From contig DASVHD010000032.1 of the NCBI GenBank assembly GCA_036382775.1, positions 1-64,000 on the forward strand: DNA of 64,000 nucleotides, in the 5' to 3' direction. Positions 42,494-52,871 of this stretch are shown piece by piece. A program made the translations under genes and the position numbers. The first letter of the stretch is position 1, and every line of letters starts with the position of its first letter. The DNA comes from a bacterium (GTDB taxonomy: Bacteria > Hydrothermota > Tepidihabitantia > SM23-42 > JAOAFX01). The notes below the pieces were generated by a model. It had not been told where the DNA came from and did not search any database. It was given only the letters and a program-made list of their open reading frames with translations.

Positions 42494-43273
42494 ATGAACA
42501 TTATCGTCTGCATTAAAAGGGTCCCCCAGACTGCGGAGGCCGAGGTCAAGGTCGATCCCTCGGGCAAGAATATCATTAAGGACCGTTTGACTTTCGATAC
42601 CAACGAATCCGATACCTACGCGTTGGAAGAGGCGATCCTGCTCAAGGAAAGGTGCGGTGCCGGCAGCACCGTGACCGCCGTTAGTGTGGGTAATGCCGAT
42701 GCTGAGGATTCGCTCCGCATCGCGCTTGCCAAAGGCGCGGATACGGCGATTCTGGTCAAGGCCGAGGATTTCGGGGAACTGGACGGGTTCAAAACCGCCC
42801 AGCTGCTGCGCGCCGTGATCAAAGACCTGCCGCACGATATCATATTGACCGGCTGCGTGGCGACCGATGACGGATATTATCAGGTCGGTCCGGTACTCGC
42901 GGAATTGCTGGGTATACCGCACGCAACGCTGGTGACCAAGGTCGAGGTTGCCGGAAACAAAGCGCAGGTCCACCGGGAATTGGAAGGCGGTTTAATCGAG
43001 CACCTCGAAGCGACCTTGCCGGTGCTGGTCACGACCCAGACCGGTATCAATGAACCGCGGTACGCTTCGCTGATCGCGATCCGACGCGCTGCGAGCAAGG
43101 AAATAAAAATCGTCGGCAATGCGGAACTGGGCGGATACGAATTGCTGGACAACTCGACGCTCGATTCCCTATTCACGCCACCGGTCGGCAAACGGGCCGA
43201 GATCCTGACGGGCGCGGCTGACGAGGTCGCGGCAAAAGTGACGGGAATCATTAAGGACAAAGGACTCATTTAA
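42494..43273 (+). CDS. etfB: Electron transfer flavoprotein beta subunit
   Basis: 259 aa from the ATG at 42494 (MNIIVCIKRVPQTAEAEVKV). AAGGAGG lies 10 nt upstream, and a TTG two codons earlier is also possible. The family signature VTTQTGINEPRYASLIAIRR and the AMP-binding region VSVGNADAEDSLRIALAKGA are present. With EtfA it accepts electrons from the acyl-CoA dehydrogenases. It is bracketed by two nearly identical composite repeats. Both subunits have the usual one-FAD layout; nothing marks it as a bifurcating ETF. Confidence 0.95.
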   Translation: MNIIVCIKRVPQTAEAEVKVDPSGKNIIKDRLTFDTNESDTYALEEAILLKERCGAGSTVTAVSVGNADAEDSLRIALAKGADTAILVKAEDFGELDGFKTAQLLRAVIKDLPHDIILTGCVATDDGYYQVGPVLAELLGIPHATLVTKVEVAGNKAQVHRELEGGLIEHLEATLPVLVTTQTGINEPRYASLIAIRRAASKEIKIVGNAELGGYELLDNSTLDSLFTPPVGKRAEILTGAADEVAAKVTGIIKDKGLI

Positions 43274-43485
43274 TATCTAAGCACTAAATCCTAAACTCTA
43301 AACAGTCTCAAATGACCAAAACCCAAAATTCAAAAAATATCCCCCCCACCTTAATCCTCCCCCTCGAGGGGGGAGGGAATGGGAGGGGGTGTGTTTGGGA
43401 TTTAGAATTTAGAATTTGTTTATGTTTCATGCTGAGGATTCGACACGAAGCGGGATTTAGATATTAGGATTTCGGATTTCTCATG
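43274..43485. repeat. Composite intergenic repeat, copy 2
   Basis: Close copy of 42257-42478, with the same order and orientation. It ends at the AAGGGAG ribosome site of etfA. Confidence 0.88.
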
Positions 43486-43496
43486 AAGGGAGCCAG

Positions 43497-44492
43497 ATGA
43501 ATGATATTTTCGCATTGATCGAGCATCGCCAGGGAACGATCAGGGATATATCATATGAAATACTCGCCGCCGGCCGGAAGCTTGCCTCACAATCTAAGGG
43601 GAAATTGACCGCTGTGCTCTGCGGCCATCAGATCGGAGCTTTTGCTGAAAAGATAAAGACGCAGGCGGACCGTCTCGCGGTTATGGATAGCGAATTATTC
43701 AAAAATTTCAACGCTGAAATATACCAGATGGCTATGGTCGAACTTATCAAACAGGAAAAACCCTTGCTTGTGCTCCTGGGGCATTCGGCGTCGGGGATGG
43801 ATATCGGGCCGTCGCTGGCAGTGCAGCTGAACATGCCATTTGCGACCGATTGCTGTGATCTCCAGATCGATACCGGCAGCGGCGCTGCCAGCATCTCGGT
43901 CACGAGAACCATGTATGACGGGAAGCTTAACGCAAAGGTACGACTGCGCCAGCACGGATCATACCTCGTTACCTTGCGCAGCGGCTGTTTCCCGGCCGAA
44001 GAAGGAAAACTCAACGCCGAGATGGTCAGTTTTCTGCCATCGTTCAAGACTGAACCTGAATATCGCCGGTTCGTTGAATATATTGAAGCTGCGCTGGGAG
44101 AGGTGGATATCACTAAATCCGATATCATAATTGGCATCGGCCGCGGCGTGAAGGAACAGGCTAATCTTGCACTGATCGAGGATTTTGCCAAAACCGTGGG
44201 CGGTGTCGTGGCTTGTTCAAGGCCGATCGTTGACGCCGGGTGGCTACCCAAGGACCGGCAGGTTGGTTCTTCCGGCAAAACGGTCAAACCAAAACTGTAT
44301 ATTGCCCTGGGCATATCTGGCGCATTTCAGCATCTCGTCGGTATGAAGAGCTCGGACCTCATCATCGCCGTTAACAAGGATCCAAATGCGCCCATTTTCA
44401 ACGAGGCCGATTACGGCATCGTGGACGATCTCTTCAAAGTCGTGCCGGTCCTGAAGAACAAGATAATTGAAGTGAAACAAGCGAAAGCATGA
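43497..44492 (+). CDS. etfA: Electron transfer flavoprotein alpha subunit
   Basis: 331 aa. The C-terminal FAD-binding half has IGIGRGVKEQANLALIEDFA, GWLPKDRQVGSSGKTVKPKL and YIALGISGAFQHLVGMKSSD, all diagnostic of EtfA. NKDPNAPIFNEADYGIVDDL is the usual C-terminal motif. It works with EtfB, feeding electrons to the Fe-S oxidoreductase encoded next, which probably takes the place of ETF:quinone oxidoreductase (inference). SD AAGGGAG. Confidence 0.96.
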   Translation: MNDIFALIEHRQGTIRDISYEILAAGRKLASQSKGKLTAVLCGHQIGAFAEKIKTQADRLAVMDSELFKNFNAEIYQMAMVELIKQEKPLLVLLGHSASGMDIGPSLAVQLNMPFATDCCDLQIDTGSGAASISVTRTMYDGKLNAKVRLRQHGSYLVTLRSGCFPAEEGKLNAEMVSFLPSFKTEPEYRRFVEYIEAALGEVDITKSDIIIGIGRGVKEQANLALIEDFAKTVGGVVACSRPIVDAGWLPKDRQVGSSGKTVKPKLYIALGISGAFQHLVGMKSSDLIIAVNKDPNAPIFNEADYGIVDDLFKVVPVLKNKIIEVKQAKA

Positions 44493-44579
44493 TTTTCGAA
44501 TATTCCGAATTACAAATGATAATCCGCCAAACAGTGTGGCGGACCGAATAAATGCCGAATATCAAAATTCAGGAAAACG

Positions 44580-45758
44580 ATGAGCAGCCTGATCACGATC
44601 AATAACGAGATCCGCGATATCCTGATGGAACAGGGCGCCCAAGACGCGGTAAAATGCTATCAGTGCGGCCGGTGCATGGCGGCGTGTCCATGGAATATGC
44701 TGCAACCGGTGAATTACGCCGTGTACCAGTTCCCGCAGAGCGTCAAACTTGGCACGATGACGAGCAGCGAGAAGAAAGAAGACATTGAACGGGAGACGAT
44801 CGATGTCTTCAGGTGCATTGGCTGTGATAGCTGCAGGTATGAATGTCCTCGCGGAGTGAACATCTCCGATGTACTGCGCGCCGTACGCAGGATCCTCGTG
44901 GATTTCGGGTCCTATCCGACCGACCTGAAGAGTTTTATTACGCGTCTTTTCAATACCGGCAATCCTCTGGGCGAACCCGCCCTTAAACGGATCGAATGGA
45001 TGAACGAAACAGGCATCCCAAAATTCACGGTATCGCACGAGTTGCTCTATTTCCCGTGTTGCATCCCTTCATACGACAGCCGGGTGAAGAAAGTGGCTCT
45101 TGCCACGGCCAGGATATTACAGACCGCCGGCGTAAGTTTTGGCGTGATCGGCGAAGATGAATTTTGCTGCGGCGAAGCCGTGCGCCGGGCAGGCGCCGAA
45201 AAGGTCTTCCAATTGGCGGTAAAGAGAAACAGCGAGACATTCCAGAAAGTAAAAGCCCGCAACGTCCTCACGACCTCTCCGCACTGCCATACGATATTTG
45301 CGAAAGAATATGTCCGTTATTACAGCGGTCTTAAATCAACGCACGCGACTGAGTTTTTCAGTCAACTTATCAAGGACAAAAAGATAGTGCCGCGAAAAAG
45401 GTTCGAAAAAAAGGTCGTGTACCATGATCCGTGCACGCTGGGCCGGCAGATGAACGTATATGACGAGCCGCGGCACGTGCTTAAGAGCATACCTGGTCTT
45501 GAATTAATGGAAGTGGCGGTGTTCAACCGCAAGTACAGCTTGTGCTGCGGAGGCGGTGCCATGGGTTTGTGGCGTGAATGGTCGCACGACGAACGACTGG
45601 CAACGGTCCGGCTGGAACAGCTAATGAAAACCGGCGCCGATGTTATCGCCGTCGCCTGTCCGTACTGCCTGCAGATGTTCGAGGAAACCCTGAAATCGAT
45701 GGGCAAGGAAGTGCCGGTGATGGACGTAGCTGAAATACTGAACGAGAGTTTAGGTTAG
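44580..45758 (+). CDS. Fe-S oxidoreductase with two 4Fe-4S clusters and two CCG domains (HdrD/GlcF-like)
   Basis: 392 aa, soluble. Two ferredoxin motifs: C26-C29-C32-C36 (CYQCGRCMAACPW) and C79-C82-C85-C89 (CIGCDSCRYECP). Two cysteine-rich CCG domains follow (FPCCIPSYDSR with DEFCCGEA; HDPCTLGRQ with SLCCGGGAMG and CPYCLQMF), as in heterodisulfide reductase HdrD and glycolate oxidase GlcF. It lies directly after etfA, so it probably passes electrons between ETF and a membrane or thiol carrier. No membrane segment is present, so a separate anchor is needed. Weak SD (AGGAAAAC). Confidence 0.88.
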   Translation: MSSLITINNEIRDILMEQGAQDAVKCYQCGRCMAACPWNMLQPVNYAVYQFPQSVKLGTMTSSEKKEDIERETIDVFRCIGCDSCRYECPRGVNISDVLRAVRRILVDFGSYPTDLKSFITRLFNTGNPLGEPALKRIEWMNETGIPKFTVSHELLYFPCCIPSYDSRVKKVALATARILQTAGVSFGVIGEDEFCCGEAVRRAGAEKVFQLAVKRNSETFQKVKARNVLTTSPHCHTIFAKEYVRYYSGLKSTHATEFFSQLIKDKKIVPRKRFEKKVVYHDPCTLGRQMNVYDEPRHVLKSIPGLELMEVAVFNRKYSLCCGGGAMGLWREWSHDERLATVRLEQLMKTGADVIAVACPYCLQMFEETLKSMGKEVPVMDVAEILNESLG

Positions 45759-45764
45759 TGGCCC

Positions 45765-47435
45765 ATGGGTAAAGATTTTATAAGGGAAATAATAGACGAA
45801 CACAACCGCACCGGCAGGTTTGGCGGAAAGGTCCGCACGCGATTTCCACCCGAACCCAACGGATACCTGCATATAGGCCACGCCAAAGCCATCTGCATCA
45901 ATTTCGGGATCGCGTCCGAGTACGGCGGTAAGTGCAACCTGCGCTACGACGATACCAATCCCGCGAAGGAAGAGACCGAGTATGTTGATTCCATAAAGCG
46001 GGATATCCGCTGGCTGGGATTTAACTGGGAAGACAGGGAATTTTACGCGTCGGACTATTTTGAACAGTTGTACGAGTTCGCCGTTAAGCTCATCAAAAAG
46101 GAAAAAGCGTACGTATGTGATTGTTCGCCGGACGAGGTCCGCGAGATGCGCGGCACCCTTACGGCGCCTGGACGGGTATGCCCGCACCGTTCGCGTACGG
46201 TCGAAGAGAACCTGAAGCTTTTCGATAGCATGAGAAAAGGCGCGTTCGCCGATGGCTCAAAGATCTTGCGCGCGAAGATCGATATGGCGTCAGGTAATAT
46301 CAACCTTCGCGATCCGGTCATGTACCGCGTCCTCAGGGCGGCGCATCACCGCACCGGTGACGCCTGGTGCATTTATCCCACCTATGATTTCACGCACGGC
46401 GAATCTGATTCGATTGAAGGGATCACTCATTCTATATGCACTTTGGAATTCGAGGACCATCGTCCTTTGTATGATTGGTTCCTCGATGAACTTGATGTCC
46501 ATCACCCGCAACAGATTGAATTTGCGCGGCTGGACATGACGTACACCATGATGAGCAAGAGAAAACTGCTCGCTCTCGTCGACAAGGGCATCGTGAGTAG
46601 CTGGGACGATCCCAGGATGCCGACATTGTCGGGCTTGCGCCGACGCGGTTGTACGGCTGAAGCCATCAGGATATTCTGCGACACCATCGGCATCGCCAAG
46701 AACAATACGGTGGTGGATATCGAACTTTTTGAACACTGCCTCCGCGATGACCTGAACAAGCACGCGGCAAGGATGTTCGCCGTGCTGCGCCCCTTAAAGG
46801 TCGTTATCACCAATTACCCACAAGACGCGGAAGAAGAGCTGGATTGCATCAATAATCCCGAGGATCCGGCCGCTGGTGCGCGAAAGGTCCCGTTTTCACG
46901 CGAATTGTTCATTGAAAGAGACGATTTTATGGAAGAACCGCCTAAAGAATTCTTCCGGCTCGCGCCGGGGAGGGAAGTGCGGCTGCGGTACGCATATTTC
47001 CTGCGCTGCACTGATGTTATAAAGGATGCATCCGGTATGGTCACGGAACTGCGCTGCACTTATGATCCCGCGACCAAAGGCGGCGATGCACCGGATGGAA
47101 GAAAAGTAAAAAGCACCCTGCACTGGGTGTCGGCGAAGCATGCGATAAAAGCCGAGATGAGATTGTACGACCGGCTGTTCACCCGGTCCGACCCCAACGA
47201 GGGCGGTGATTATATGATGAATCTTAACAGCCGTTCGCTTGAGGTTCTGAACGACTGCCGCATTGAACCGGGACTGGCCGGTGTGCAGCCGGGAGCGCGT
47301 TTCCAGTTCGAACGGCTCGGTTATTTCTGTGCTGACCTCGACACGAAACCGGACCTTCCTGTTTTTAACCGCACTATCACGCTGCGCGATACGTGGGCCA
47401 AGATCCAGAAAAAAATGAAGGCCGGTGTCGGATAA
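45765..47435 (+). CDS. glnS: Glutamine--tRNA ligase
   Basis: 556 aa class I synthetase. [20 protein letters not shown] contains HIGH (36-39). [20 protein letters not shown] and [20 protein letters not shown] are GlnRS signatures, and the KMSKS equivalent is MMSKRKLL. The Gln-type, not Glu-type, motifs ([26 protein letters not shown]) separate it from gltX. GlnRS is limited to some bacterial lineages; most others make Gln-tRNA by amidation. It starts 7 bp after the Fe-S gene and overlaps meaB by 11 nt, which is an odd position for a tRNA ligase. Confidence 0.96.
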   Translation: MGKDFIREIIDEHNRTGRFGGKVRTRFPPEPNGYLHIGHAKAICINFGIASEYGGKCNLRYDDTNPAKEETEYVDSIKRDIRWLGFNWEDREFYASDYFEQLYEFAVKLIKKEKAYVCDCSPDEVREMRGTLTAPGRVCPHRSRTVEENLKLFDSMRKGAFADGSKILRAKIDMASGNINLRDPVMYRVLRAAHHRTGDAWCIYPTYDFTHGESDSIEGITHSICTLEFEDHRPLYDWFLDELDVHHPQQIEFARLDMTYTMMSKRKLLALVDKGIVSSWDDPRMPTLSGLRRRGCTAEAIRIFCDTIGIAKNNTVVDIELFEHCLRDDLNKHAARMFAVLRPLKVVITNYPQDAEEELDCINNPEDPAAGARKVPFSRELFIERDDFMEEPPKEFFRLAPGREVRLRYAYFLRCTDVIKDASGMVTELRCTYDPATKGGDAPDGRKVKSTLHWVSAKHAIKAEMRLYDRLFTRSDPNEGGDYMMNLNSRSLEVLNDCRIEPGLAGVQPGARFQFERLGYFCADLDTKPDLPVFNRTITLRDTWAKIQKKMKAGVG

Positions 47436-48414
47436 TGCGGCTGGGATTGTTCTGAACATGGATACGATCAAGCGTTTACGGCAGGGTGACAAGAGAACCA
47501 TCGGTCAGGTCATGAGCGAGGTCGAGAACGGCGATTCCCGAAAGACCCTTGAAAGATTATATGTTTTTTCCGGTCGCGCTTTTCAGATCGGCATCACCGG
47601 CCCGCCGGGTGCTGGCAAGTCGACCCTGGTGAACGCGCTTGCGGAAAAGTTGTTGCGGGACAACAAAAAGGTTGGTATCATCGCGGTCGATCCCACATCA
47701 CCGTTTTCAGGCGGGGCCTTGCTCGGCGACCGCGTGCGGATGACTGCGCTTGGACAAAACCCCAATGCTTTTATCAGGAGCATGGCTTCGCGGGGCAGTC
47801 TCGGCGGGCTTGCCCGCAAGACCAAGGATATTGCCCTGGTTTTGGACGCGGCGGGCATGGACTATATCGTGATCGAGACGATCGGTGTGGGGCAGGTGGA
47901 ATTGGATATCGCCCAGGTCTGCGATACGACGATCGTCGTGCTCGTGCCGGAATTCGGGGATTCGATCCAGGCATTGAAGGCCGGTTTGCTTGAGATCGCC
48001 GACATTATCACGGTCAACAAGGGCGACCGGGACGGCAGCGACCAGCTGGTCATGGAGCTCAAGTTCGCATTTGACCTTAGACCGCAAAAACTTCAGTGGC
48101 AGTGTCCCATCATTAAAACCGTCGCAACCGAAGACAAGGGCGTTGCAGAATTGCTGTCAGCGGTTATCCAACATAAAGATTACCTGTTCAGGACCGGCGA
48201 ATTCGAAAAAAGACGCAAGGCCAGGATTACTGTCCAGATCAATGATCTGATCCATGATCGGATAAAGGATCACCTGGAAAAAAATATTATAAGCAGCGAC
48301 GAGCTGAGCAAGATCATTGATGCAATCTATCAGCGCAAAACAAACCCGTATCAAATAGCGGACCGGATCGCTATGAAGATCATCAGACCCGGGTATCGAG
48401 GAGGATCGGCATGA
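47425..48414 (+). CDS. meaB: MeaB/ArgK-type GTPase, chaperone of B12 acyl-CoA mutase
   Basis: 329 aa from a GTG at 47425 (an ATG 11 codons in is also possible). The G3E GTPase P-loop is GPPGAGKST (59-67). [37 protein letters not shown] and [10 protein letters not shown] are family motifs. It loads and protects adenosylcobalamin in methylmalonyl- or isobutyryl-CoA mutase. ATGA overlap with the mutase large-subunit gene fits a dedicated chaperone, mirroring the domain order of fused IcmF proteins. Confidence 0.95.
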   Translation: MSDNAAGIVLNMDTIKRLRQGDKRTIGQVMSEVENGDSRKTLERLYVFSGRAFQIGITGPPGAGKSTLVNALAEKLLRDNKKVGIIAVDPTSPFSGGALLGDRVRMTALGQNPNAFIRSMASRGSLGGLARKTKDIALVLDAAGMDYIVIETIGVGQVELDIAQVCDTTIVVLVPEFGDSIQALKAGLLEIADIITVNKGDRDGSDQLVMELKFAFDLRPQKLQWQCPIIKTVATEDKGVAELLSAVIQHKDYLFRTGEFEKRRKARITVQINDLIHDRIKDHLEKNIISSDELSKIIDAIYQRKTNPYQIADRIAMKIIRPGYRGGSA

Positions 48415-50042
48415 AAAAAGAAGCTTGGGAAGAAAAGTTAAAGGCATGCAAGGAGCGGTACCATAAGTTCACGACCGTGTCCGGCATGCCGGTAAAACCC
48501 CTGTACGCTCCTGATGACCTGCCAAATTTTTCTTACGAGAACGATCTCGGTTATCCCGGCGAATTCCCGTATACCCGCGGGGTTCAGACCAACATGTACC
48601 GGGGACGGCTGTGGACGATGCGCCAGTTCTCGGGTTTTGGTACACCGGTGGATACGAACAAACGTTACAAGTATCTTATGAAGCACGGGCAAACCGGCCT
48701 TTCCGTAGCGTTTGATTTTCCCACACTTTATGGCCGCGACTCGGACGATCCTTTTGCCCATGGTGAAGTGGGAAAATGCGGGGTCGCCATTGACACGCTC
48801 AGGGATATGGAGATCCTGTTCGACGGGATCCCCCTTGACCGGATATCGACGTCCATGACCATCAACCCGCCCGCGGCGATGCTTTTGGCCATGTATATCG
48901 TGGTTGGTGAAAAACAGGGCGTTCCAGCCGATGTACTGACCGGCACGATCCAGAATGACATGCTCAAAGAATACCAGGCGCAAAAAACCTGGATCTACCC
49001 GCCCGAACCTTCGATGAGGATAATCACCGACACGATGGCTTACTGCGCAGAGAAAGTACCAAAGTGGAATACGATCTCCATTTCGGGGTATCATATCCGG
49101 GAAGCCGGGTCCACGGCGCTACAGGAACTGGCGTTTACGCTGGCGAATGGTTTTACTTATGTTGATTATGGTATAAAAGCGGGGCTCGTGGTCGATACTT
49201 TCGCGCCGCGGCTCTCGTTTTTCTTCAATTCCCATCTTGATTTTTTCGAGGAGATCGCAAAGTACCGGGCGGCGCGCCGCATATGGGCTCGGGTTATGAG
49301 GGATAAGTACGGCGCAAAAGATCCGAGATCGTGTTTGTGCAGGTTTCATACGCAGACTGCAGGTTGTACCCTGACGGCTCAGCAGCCGGAGAACAACATT
49401 GTCCGGACCGCCTTCCAAGCCCTGGCCGCGGTCCTCGGTGGCACGCAGTCCCTGCATACCAACTCGATGGATGAAACCTATGCGCTGCCGACCGAACGCG
49501 CCGTGAAGATCGCCTTGCGGACCCAACAGCTTATCGCTTACGAGACCGGAGCCAGCCATTCCATGGACCCGCTCGGCGGTTCTTATCTCGTCGAGTCGCT
49601 TACTAACGAAATGGAAAAAGGCGCCAATGAATACTTTGAAAAAATAAACAGCCTGGGCGGCGTTGTGCCGGCGATCCAGAAAGGTTTTTTCCAGAAGGAG
49701 ATCTCGCGTAGCGCTTACGATTATCAAAAGGCGCTGGAGCGGAAAGAGAAATATCATGTCGGGGTTAATGTCCTTGAGGAAGAGGAAAAGTCGACTATGG
49801 AGCTGCTGAAGATACCCGCCGCGGTTGAGCGCGAGCAGGTCAAAGCCCTGAACAAGATCAAAAAGGAACGGAACAATGCCAAAGTCAAGGAGTCGCTGGA
49901 ACAGCTGCGCAAAGCCGCGGCCGGCAATGAGAATTTGATGCCCAGGCTCCTTGAATGCGTCCGTGTCTACGCGACGCTGGGCGAGATGTGCAGCACGTTG
50001 AAAGAAGAGTTCGGCGTTTATCAGGAACCGATCATATTTTAA
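48411..50042 (+). CDS. icmA: B12-dependent acyl-CoA mutase large subunit, isobutyryl-CoA mutase type
   Basis: 543-aa catalytic TIM-barrel subunit ([63 protein letters not shown]). Specificity positions: methylmalonyl-CoA mutase has Tyr89 and Arg207 (Propionibacterium numbering), isobutyryl-CoA mutase has Phe and Gln. Here they are F73 and Q191 ([16 protein letters not shown]), so interconversion of isobutyryl- and butyryl-CoA is predicted. It has no B12 domain of its own; the cobalamin-binding subunit follows at 50266 after a composite repeat. Overlaps meaB by 4 nt. Most annotation would simply call it methylmalonyl-CoA mutase. Confidence 0.85.
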   Translation: MKKEAWEEKLKACKERYHKFTTVSGMPVKPLYAPDDLPNFSYENDLGYPGEFPYTRGVQTNMYRGRLWTMRQFSGFGTPVDTNKRYKYLMKHGQTGLSVAFDFPTLYGRDSDDPFAHGEVGKCGVAIDTLRDMEILFDGIPLDRISTSMTINPPAAMLLAMYIVVGEKQGVPADVLTGTIQNDMLKEYQAQKTWIYPPEPSMRIITDTMAYCAEKVPKWNTISISGYHIREAGSTALQELAFTLANGFTYVDYGIKAGLVVDTFAPRLSFFFNSHLDFFEEIAKYRAARRIWARVMRDKYGAKDPRSCLCRFHTQTAGCTLTAQQPENNIVRTAFQALAAVLGGTQSLHTNSMDETYALPTERAVKIALRTQQLIAYETGASHSMDPLGGSYLVESLTNEMEKGANEYFEKINSLGGVVPAIQKGFFQKEISRSAYDYQKALERKEKYHVGVNVLEEEEKSTMELLKIPAAVEREQVKALNKIKKERNNAKVKESLEQLRKAAAGNENLMPRLLECVRVYATLGEMCSTLKEEFGVYQEPIIF

Positions 50043-50250
50043 ATTCGAAGCACGAAATCCTAAATCCCGCTTCGTGTCGAATACTCAGCATGAGACATAA
50101 ACAAATCCCAATGACCGAAATCCCGAAAATATCCCCCCCACCTCAATCCTCCCCCTCGAGGGGGGAGGGAAAGGGAGGGGGTGCGTTTGGAATTCGGGTG
50201 TTTGAATTTTGAATTTGTTTCGGATTTAGATATTAGAATTTAGGATTTTC
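50043..50250. repeat. Composite intergenic repeat, copy 3
   Basis: About 210 bp. AAATCCCGCTTCGTGTCGAA and CTCAGCATGAGACATAAACA at the left are the reverse complement of the right arm of copies 1 and 2. The core hairpin CCTCCCCCTCGAGGGGGG is unchanged. Very close to 58759-58970. It ends before the AAGGAGG of the B12-subunit gene. Confidence 0.9.
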
Positions 50251-50265
50251 CCGGAAGGAGGTTTT

Positions 50266-50727
50266 ATGGATAAAAAGATCCGCGTCTTAGTCGCTAAACC
50301 GGGGCTCGACGGTCATGATCGCGGAGCCAAGGTTGTCGCGGCTGCCCTCAGGGATGCTGGCATGGAGGTAATTTACACCGGTCTCCATCAGACATGCGAA
50401 AGCATCGTCGAAGCCGCTGTCCAGGAAGATGTCGACATCGTCGGGCTTTCGATCTTGTCGGGTGCGCACATGACGCTTTTCCCGAAAATATTGAAGCTCT
50501 TAAAGGAAAAACGCGCGTCCAGGATAAAGGTCATCGGCGGCGGGATTATACCGCTGGGCGATATGAAAAAGTTGGAAAAAATTGGTGTTAAGAAGATCTT
50601 TGGACCAGGTACCCCGACCGGCAAGATCATCGAATGGATAAACCATAGCACTGGTAAGAATTTAGCAAAACCCGCGGCAAAAAAAGCGGTTGACAAACGA
50701 CCGCGGCGTAAAAAACGCACGAAGTGA
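50266..50727 (+). CDS. Cobalamin-binding small subunit of acyl-CoA mutase
   Basis: 153 aa B12-binding Rossmann domain. The DxHxxG motif is D15-G-H17-D-R-G20 ([18 protein letters not shown]); His17 should be the lower cobalt ligand. [40 protein letters not shown] and [13 protein letters not shown] complete the fold. The Lys/Arg-rich tail ([16 protein letters not shown]) is unusual. It is the only B12 subunit in the window and may serve both large subunits (48411 and 57211). SD GGAAGGAGG. Confidence 0.94.
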   Translation: MDKKIRVLVAKPGLDGHDRGAKVVAAALRDAGMEVIYTGLHQTCESIVEAAVQEDVDIVGLSILSGAHMTLFPKILKLLKEKRASRIKVIGGGIIPLGDMKKLEKIGVKKIFGPGTPTGKIIEWINHSTGKNLAKPAAKKAVDKRPRRKKRTK

Positions 50728-50770
50728 AAAGCGCGGCCAAGTGTTCATCCCGGCAACATGAGATCATGAT

Positions 50771-51988
50771 ATGACAACCGACCAGCCATTGAGGGTATAC
50801 GGATACCGCTGGGCCGTACTCGCGGCTTTCATGTGGATTGCGGCCATGACTCAATTGCTGTGGATAACGTTCGCGCCCGTTACCAGTATGGCCGCCCGGT
50901 TTTATGCGACATCCGATCTGATGATCGGTTTTCTGTCCATGAGTTTCATGATCATTTTCATAATAATGGTCATTCCGTCGGCATGGGTAATAGACACGTA
51001 CGGGTTCTCTTTTGCGGTCAAAGTAGGCGCCGTATTGACCGCGGTTTTTGCACTGTCGAGGGGGATCTTTGCTTCGAGTTTTACAGCCGTATTTTCGTCC
51101 CAGATGGGGATCGCCATCGGCCAGCCATTCGTGGTCGGATCGATCACCAAACTTGCTGCCCGATGGTTCCCTTCCAATGAACGGGCCACGGCCGTGGGAC
51201 TAGGGACGCTTGCCGTCTACCTTGGCATACTGGCTGCCATGCTGTTAACCCCTCATCTCACTATCCATCATGGTCTGAAAGGGATGTTGATGATCTATGG
51301 GATAACTGCCGTCATCTCTGCCGGCGCTTTCGCCATCATCGCCAGAGAACACCCGCCAACGCCGCCATGCCCTGCCGAACAGGAGACTCGCAGCCTGATG
51401 TTCGATGGTCTTAAAAAGATGCTGAAACAGAAGGACTTTATCCTGCTATTGATAATATTTTTCATTGGACTGGGCATGTTCAATGGTATTTCAACATGGA
51501 TCGAGAATATTATCAGGGCGAGGGGATTTTCCATATCCCAGGCCGGAGTGCTTGGTGGACTGATGCTGATTGGAGGCATAATCGGCGCGATAATCATGCC
51601 GCTGTTATCCGACCGGTATCGAAAGAGAAAAGTATTTATGCTGATATCATTGATCGGACTGACACCTGGTCTTATCGGCATGACCTTTACCACGAGTTAC
51701 TGGATCTTGTTGGCCGCGGGATTTGTCTTCGGATTCTTTTTGCTTAGCTCAGGTCCGATAGGATTCCAGTACGGCGCGGAGATCACATACCCCGCACCTG
51801 AAGGAACTTCCAACAGCCTGCTTCTGCTCATGGGGCAGATCTCCGGCATTATTTTTATTGTCGGCATGGACATGTTCAAGTCACGCGAAACCGGCGCCAT
51901 GACCAGTTCACTGCTGATGCTTTGCGGGTTAACGATATTGAGCGTCATCCTCTGCTCGGTGCTGAAGGATTCACTCAAGCGCAGTTAA
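50771..51988 (+). CDS. Major facilitator superfamily transporter
   Basis: 405 aa, about 12 membrane helices. It has a short loop after helix 2 (VIDTYGFSFAVKVGA) and the MFS cytoplasmic motif LLSDRYRKRKVFM between the seventh and ninth helices, plus AARWFPSNERATAVGLG as in FLVCR-like and oxalate/formate-type members. The substrate is unknown; within this block a carboxylate or amino-acid-derived acid is plausible (inference). No SD seen. It lies 43 bp after the B12-subunit gene. Confidence 0.85.
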   Translation: MTTDQPLRVYGYRWAVLAAFMWIAAMTQLLWITFAPVTSMAARFYATSDLMIGFLSMSFMIIFIIMVIPSAWVIDTYGFSFAVKVGAVLTAVFALSRGIFASSFTAVFSSQMGIAIGQPFVVGSITKLAARWFPSNERATAVGLGTLAVYLGILAAMLLTPHLTIHHGLKGMLMIYGITAVISAGAFAIIAREHPPTPPCPAEQETRSLMFDGLKKMLKQKDFILLLIIFFIGLGMFNGISTWIENIIRARGFSISQAGVLGGLMLIGGIIGAIIMPLLSDRYRKRKVFMLISLIGLTPGLIGMTFTTSYWILLAAGFVFGFFLLSSGPIGFQYGAEITYPAPEGTSNSLLLLMGQISGIIFIVGMDMFKSRETGAMTSSLLMLCGLTILSVILCSVLKDSLKRS

Positions 51989-52023
51989 GCGAAGACGGCA
52001 GTGATCAAGGGAGAGGTCGAATT

Positions 52024-52869
52024 ATGAAGGATAATTCATTACGGCTGGGTGGATTCAAACTCACGCCATTGTCCGACGGGACCTTCTGGCTTGACGGCGG
52101 AGCGATGTTCGGGGTCGTGCCAAAAGCACTTTGGAACAAGCTCAATCCCGCCGATGAATTGAACCGGATCGAGCTGGCGCTGAACACGCTGCTGATACAG
52201 ACGGGCAATGCGAACGTGCTTGTCGATACCGGGATCGGCGCCAAGGTCGACGCGAAATTCACCGAGATGTACCGGTTCGAGCGCGCGGAAACACTCGTCG
52301 ATTCTCTCAAACGATGCGGTCTTGATGTAAATGATATCGACTACGTGATCAACACGCATCTTCATTTCGATCACTGCGGCGGCAACACGGTAGCGATCGA
52401 TGGCAGGTCGGTGCCGACGTTCCCGCGTGCGAAATATATCATCCAGAAACTTGAATGGGAAGATGCATTGAATCCCAATGAAAGAACCCGGGCAAGCTAT
52501 TTAAAGGAGAACTTCATTTCACTTGAGGAAAAGGGGCAGTTGAACCTGGTCGAAGGCGGCCTTGAGGTTACGCCAGGGATAAAGGTTATGAGAACACCGG
52601 GACATACGGCCGGTCATCAGTCGGTTTTGATCGAATCTGTAGGCAAGAAGGCGATGTACTTGGGCGACCTTATGCCCACGACATCGCATTTCAAAATCCC
52701 GTATGTCATGGGATATGACCTCTATCCCTTGGAGATCATGGAGACCAAGAAAAAAATTATCGACCAGGCGATCAATGAAAAATGGCTATTTATCTTTGAA
52801 CACGATCCGAAAGTGATATTCGCTTACCCCGTTGAGGAAAACGGAAAACGAATGTTGAAAGAAATTTAG
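52024..52869 (+). CDS. Metallo-beta-lactamase-fold hydrolase
   Basis: 281 aa from the ATG at 52024 (MKDNSLRLGGFKLTPLSDGT), chosen because GGGAGAGG lies 8 nt upstream; a longer reading would run far into the transporter gene. Metal motifs: THLHFDHCGG (HxHxDH), TPGHTAGHQS (His), YLGDLMPTTSHF (Asp) and EHDPKV. The lactonase-like subgroup (AiiA/YtnP type) is most similar by motif, so a thioester or lactone substrate is possible; not decided. A repeat arm begins 2 bp after the stop. Confidence 0.87.
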   Translation: MKDNSLRLGGFKLTPLSDGTFWLDGGAMFGVVPKALWNKLNPADELNRIELALNTLLIQTGNANVLVDTGIGAKVDAKFTEMYRFERAETLVDSLKRCGLDVNDIDYVINTHLHFDHCGGNTVAIDGRSVPTFPRAKYIIQKLEWEDALNPNERTRASYLKENFISLEEKGQLNLVEGGLEVTPGIKVMRTPGHTAGHQSVLIESVGKKAMYLGDLMPTTSHFKIPYVMGYDLYPLEIMETKKKIIDQAINEKWLFIFEHDPKVIFAYPVEENGKRMLKEI

Positions 52870-52871
52870 TT

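Noticed and set aside
51922-52023. Earlier start for the MBL-fold hydrolase
   Set aside because: It overlaps the transporter end and lacks an SD; GGGAGAGG supports 52024.
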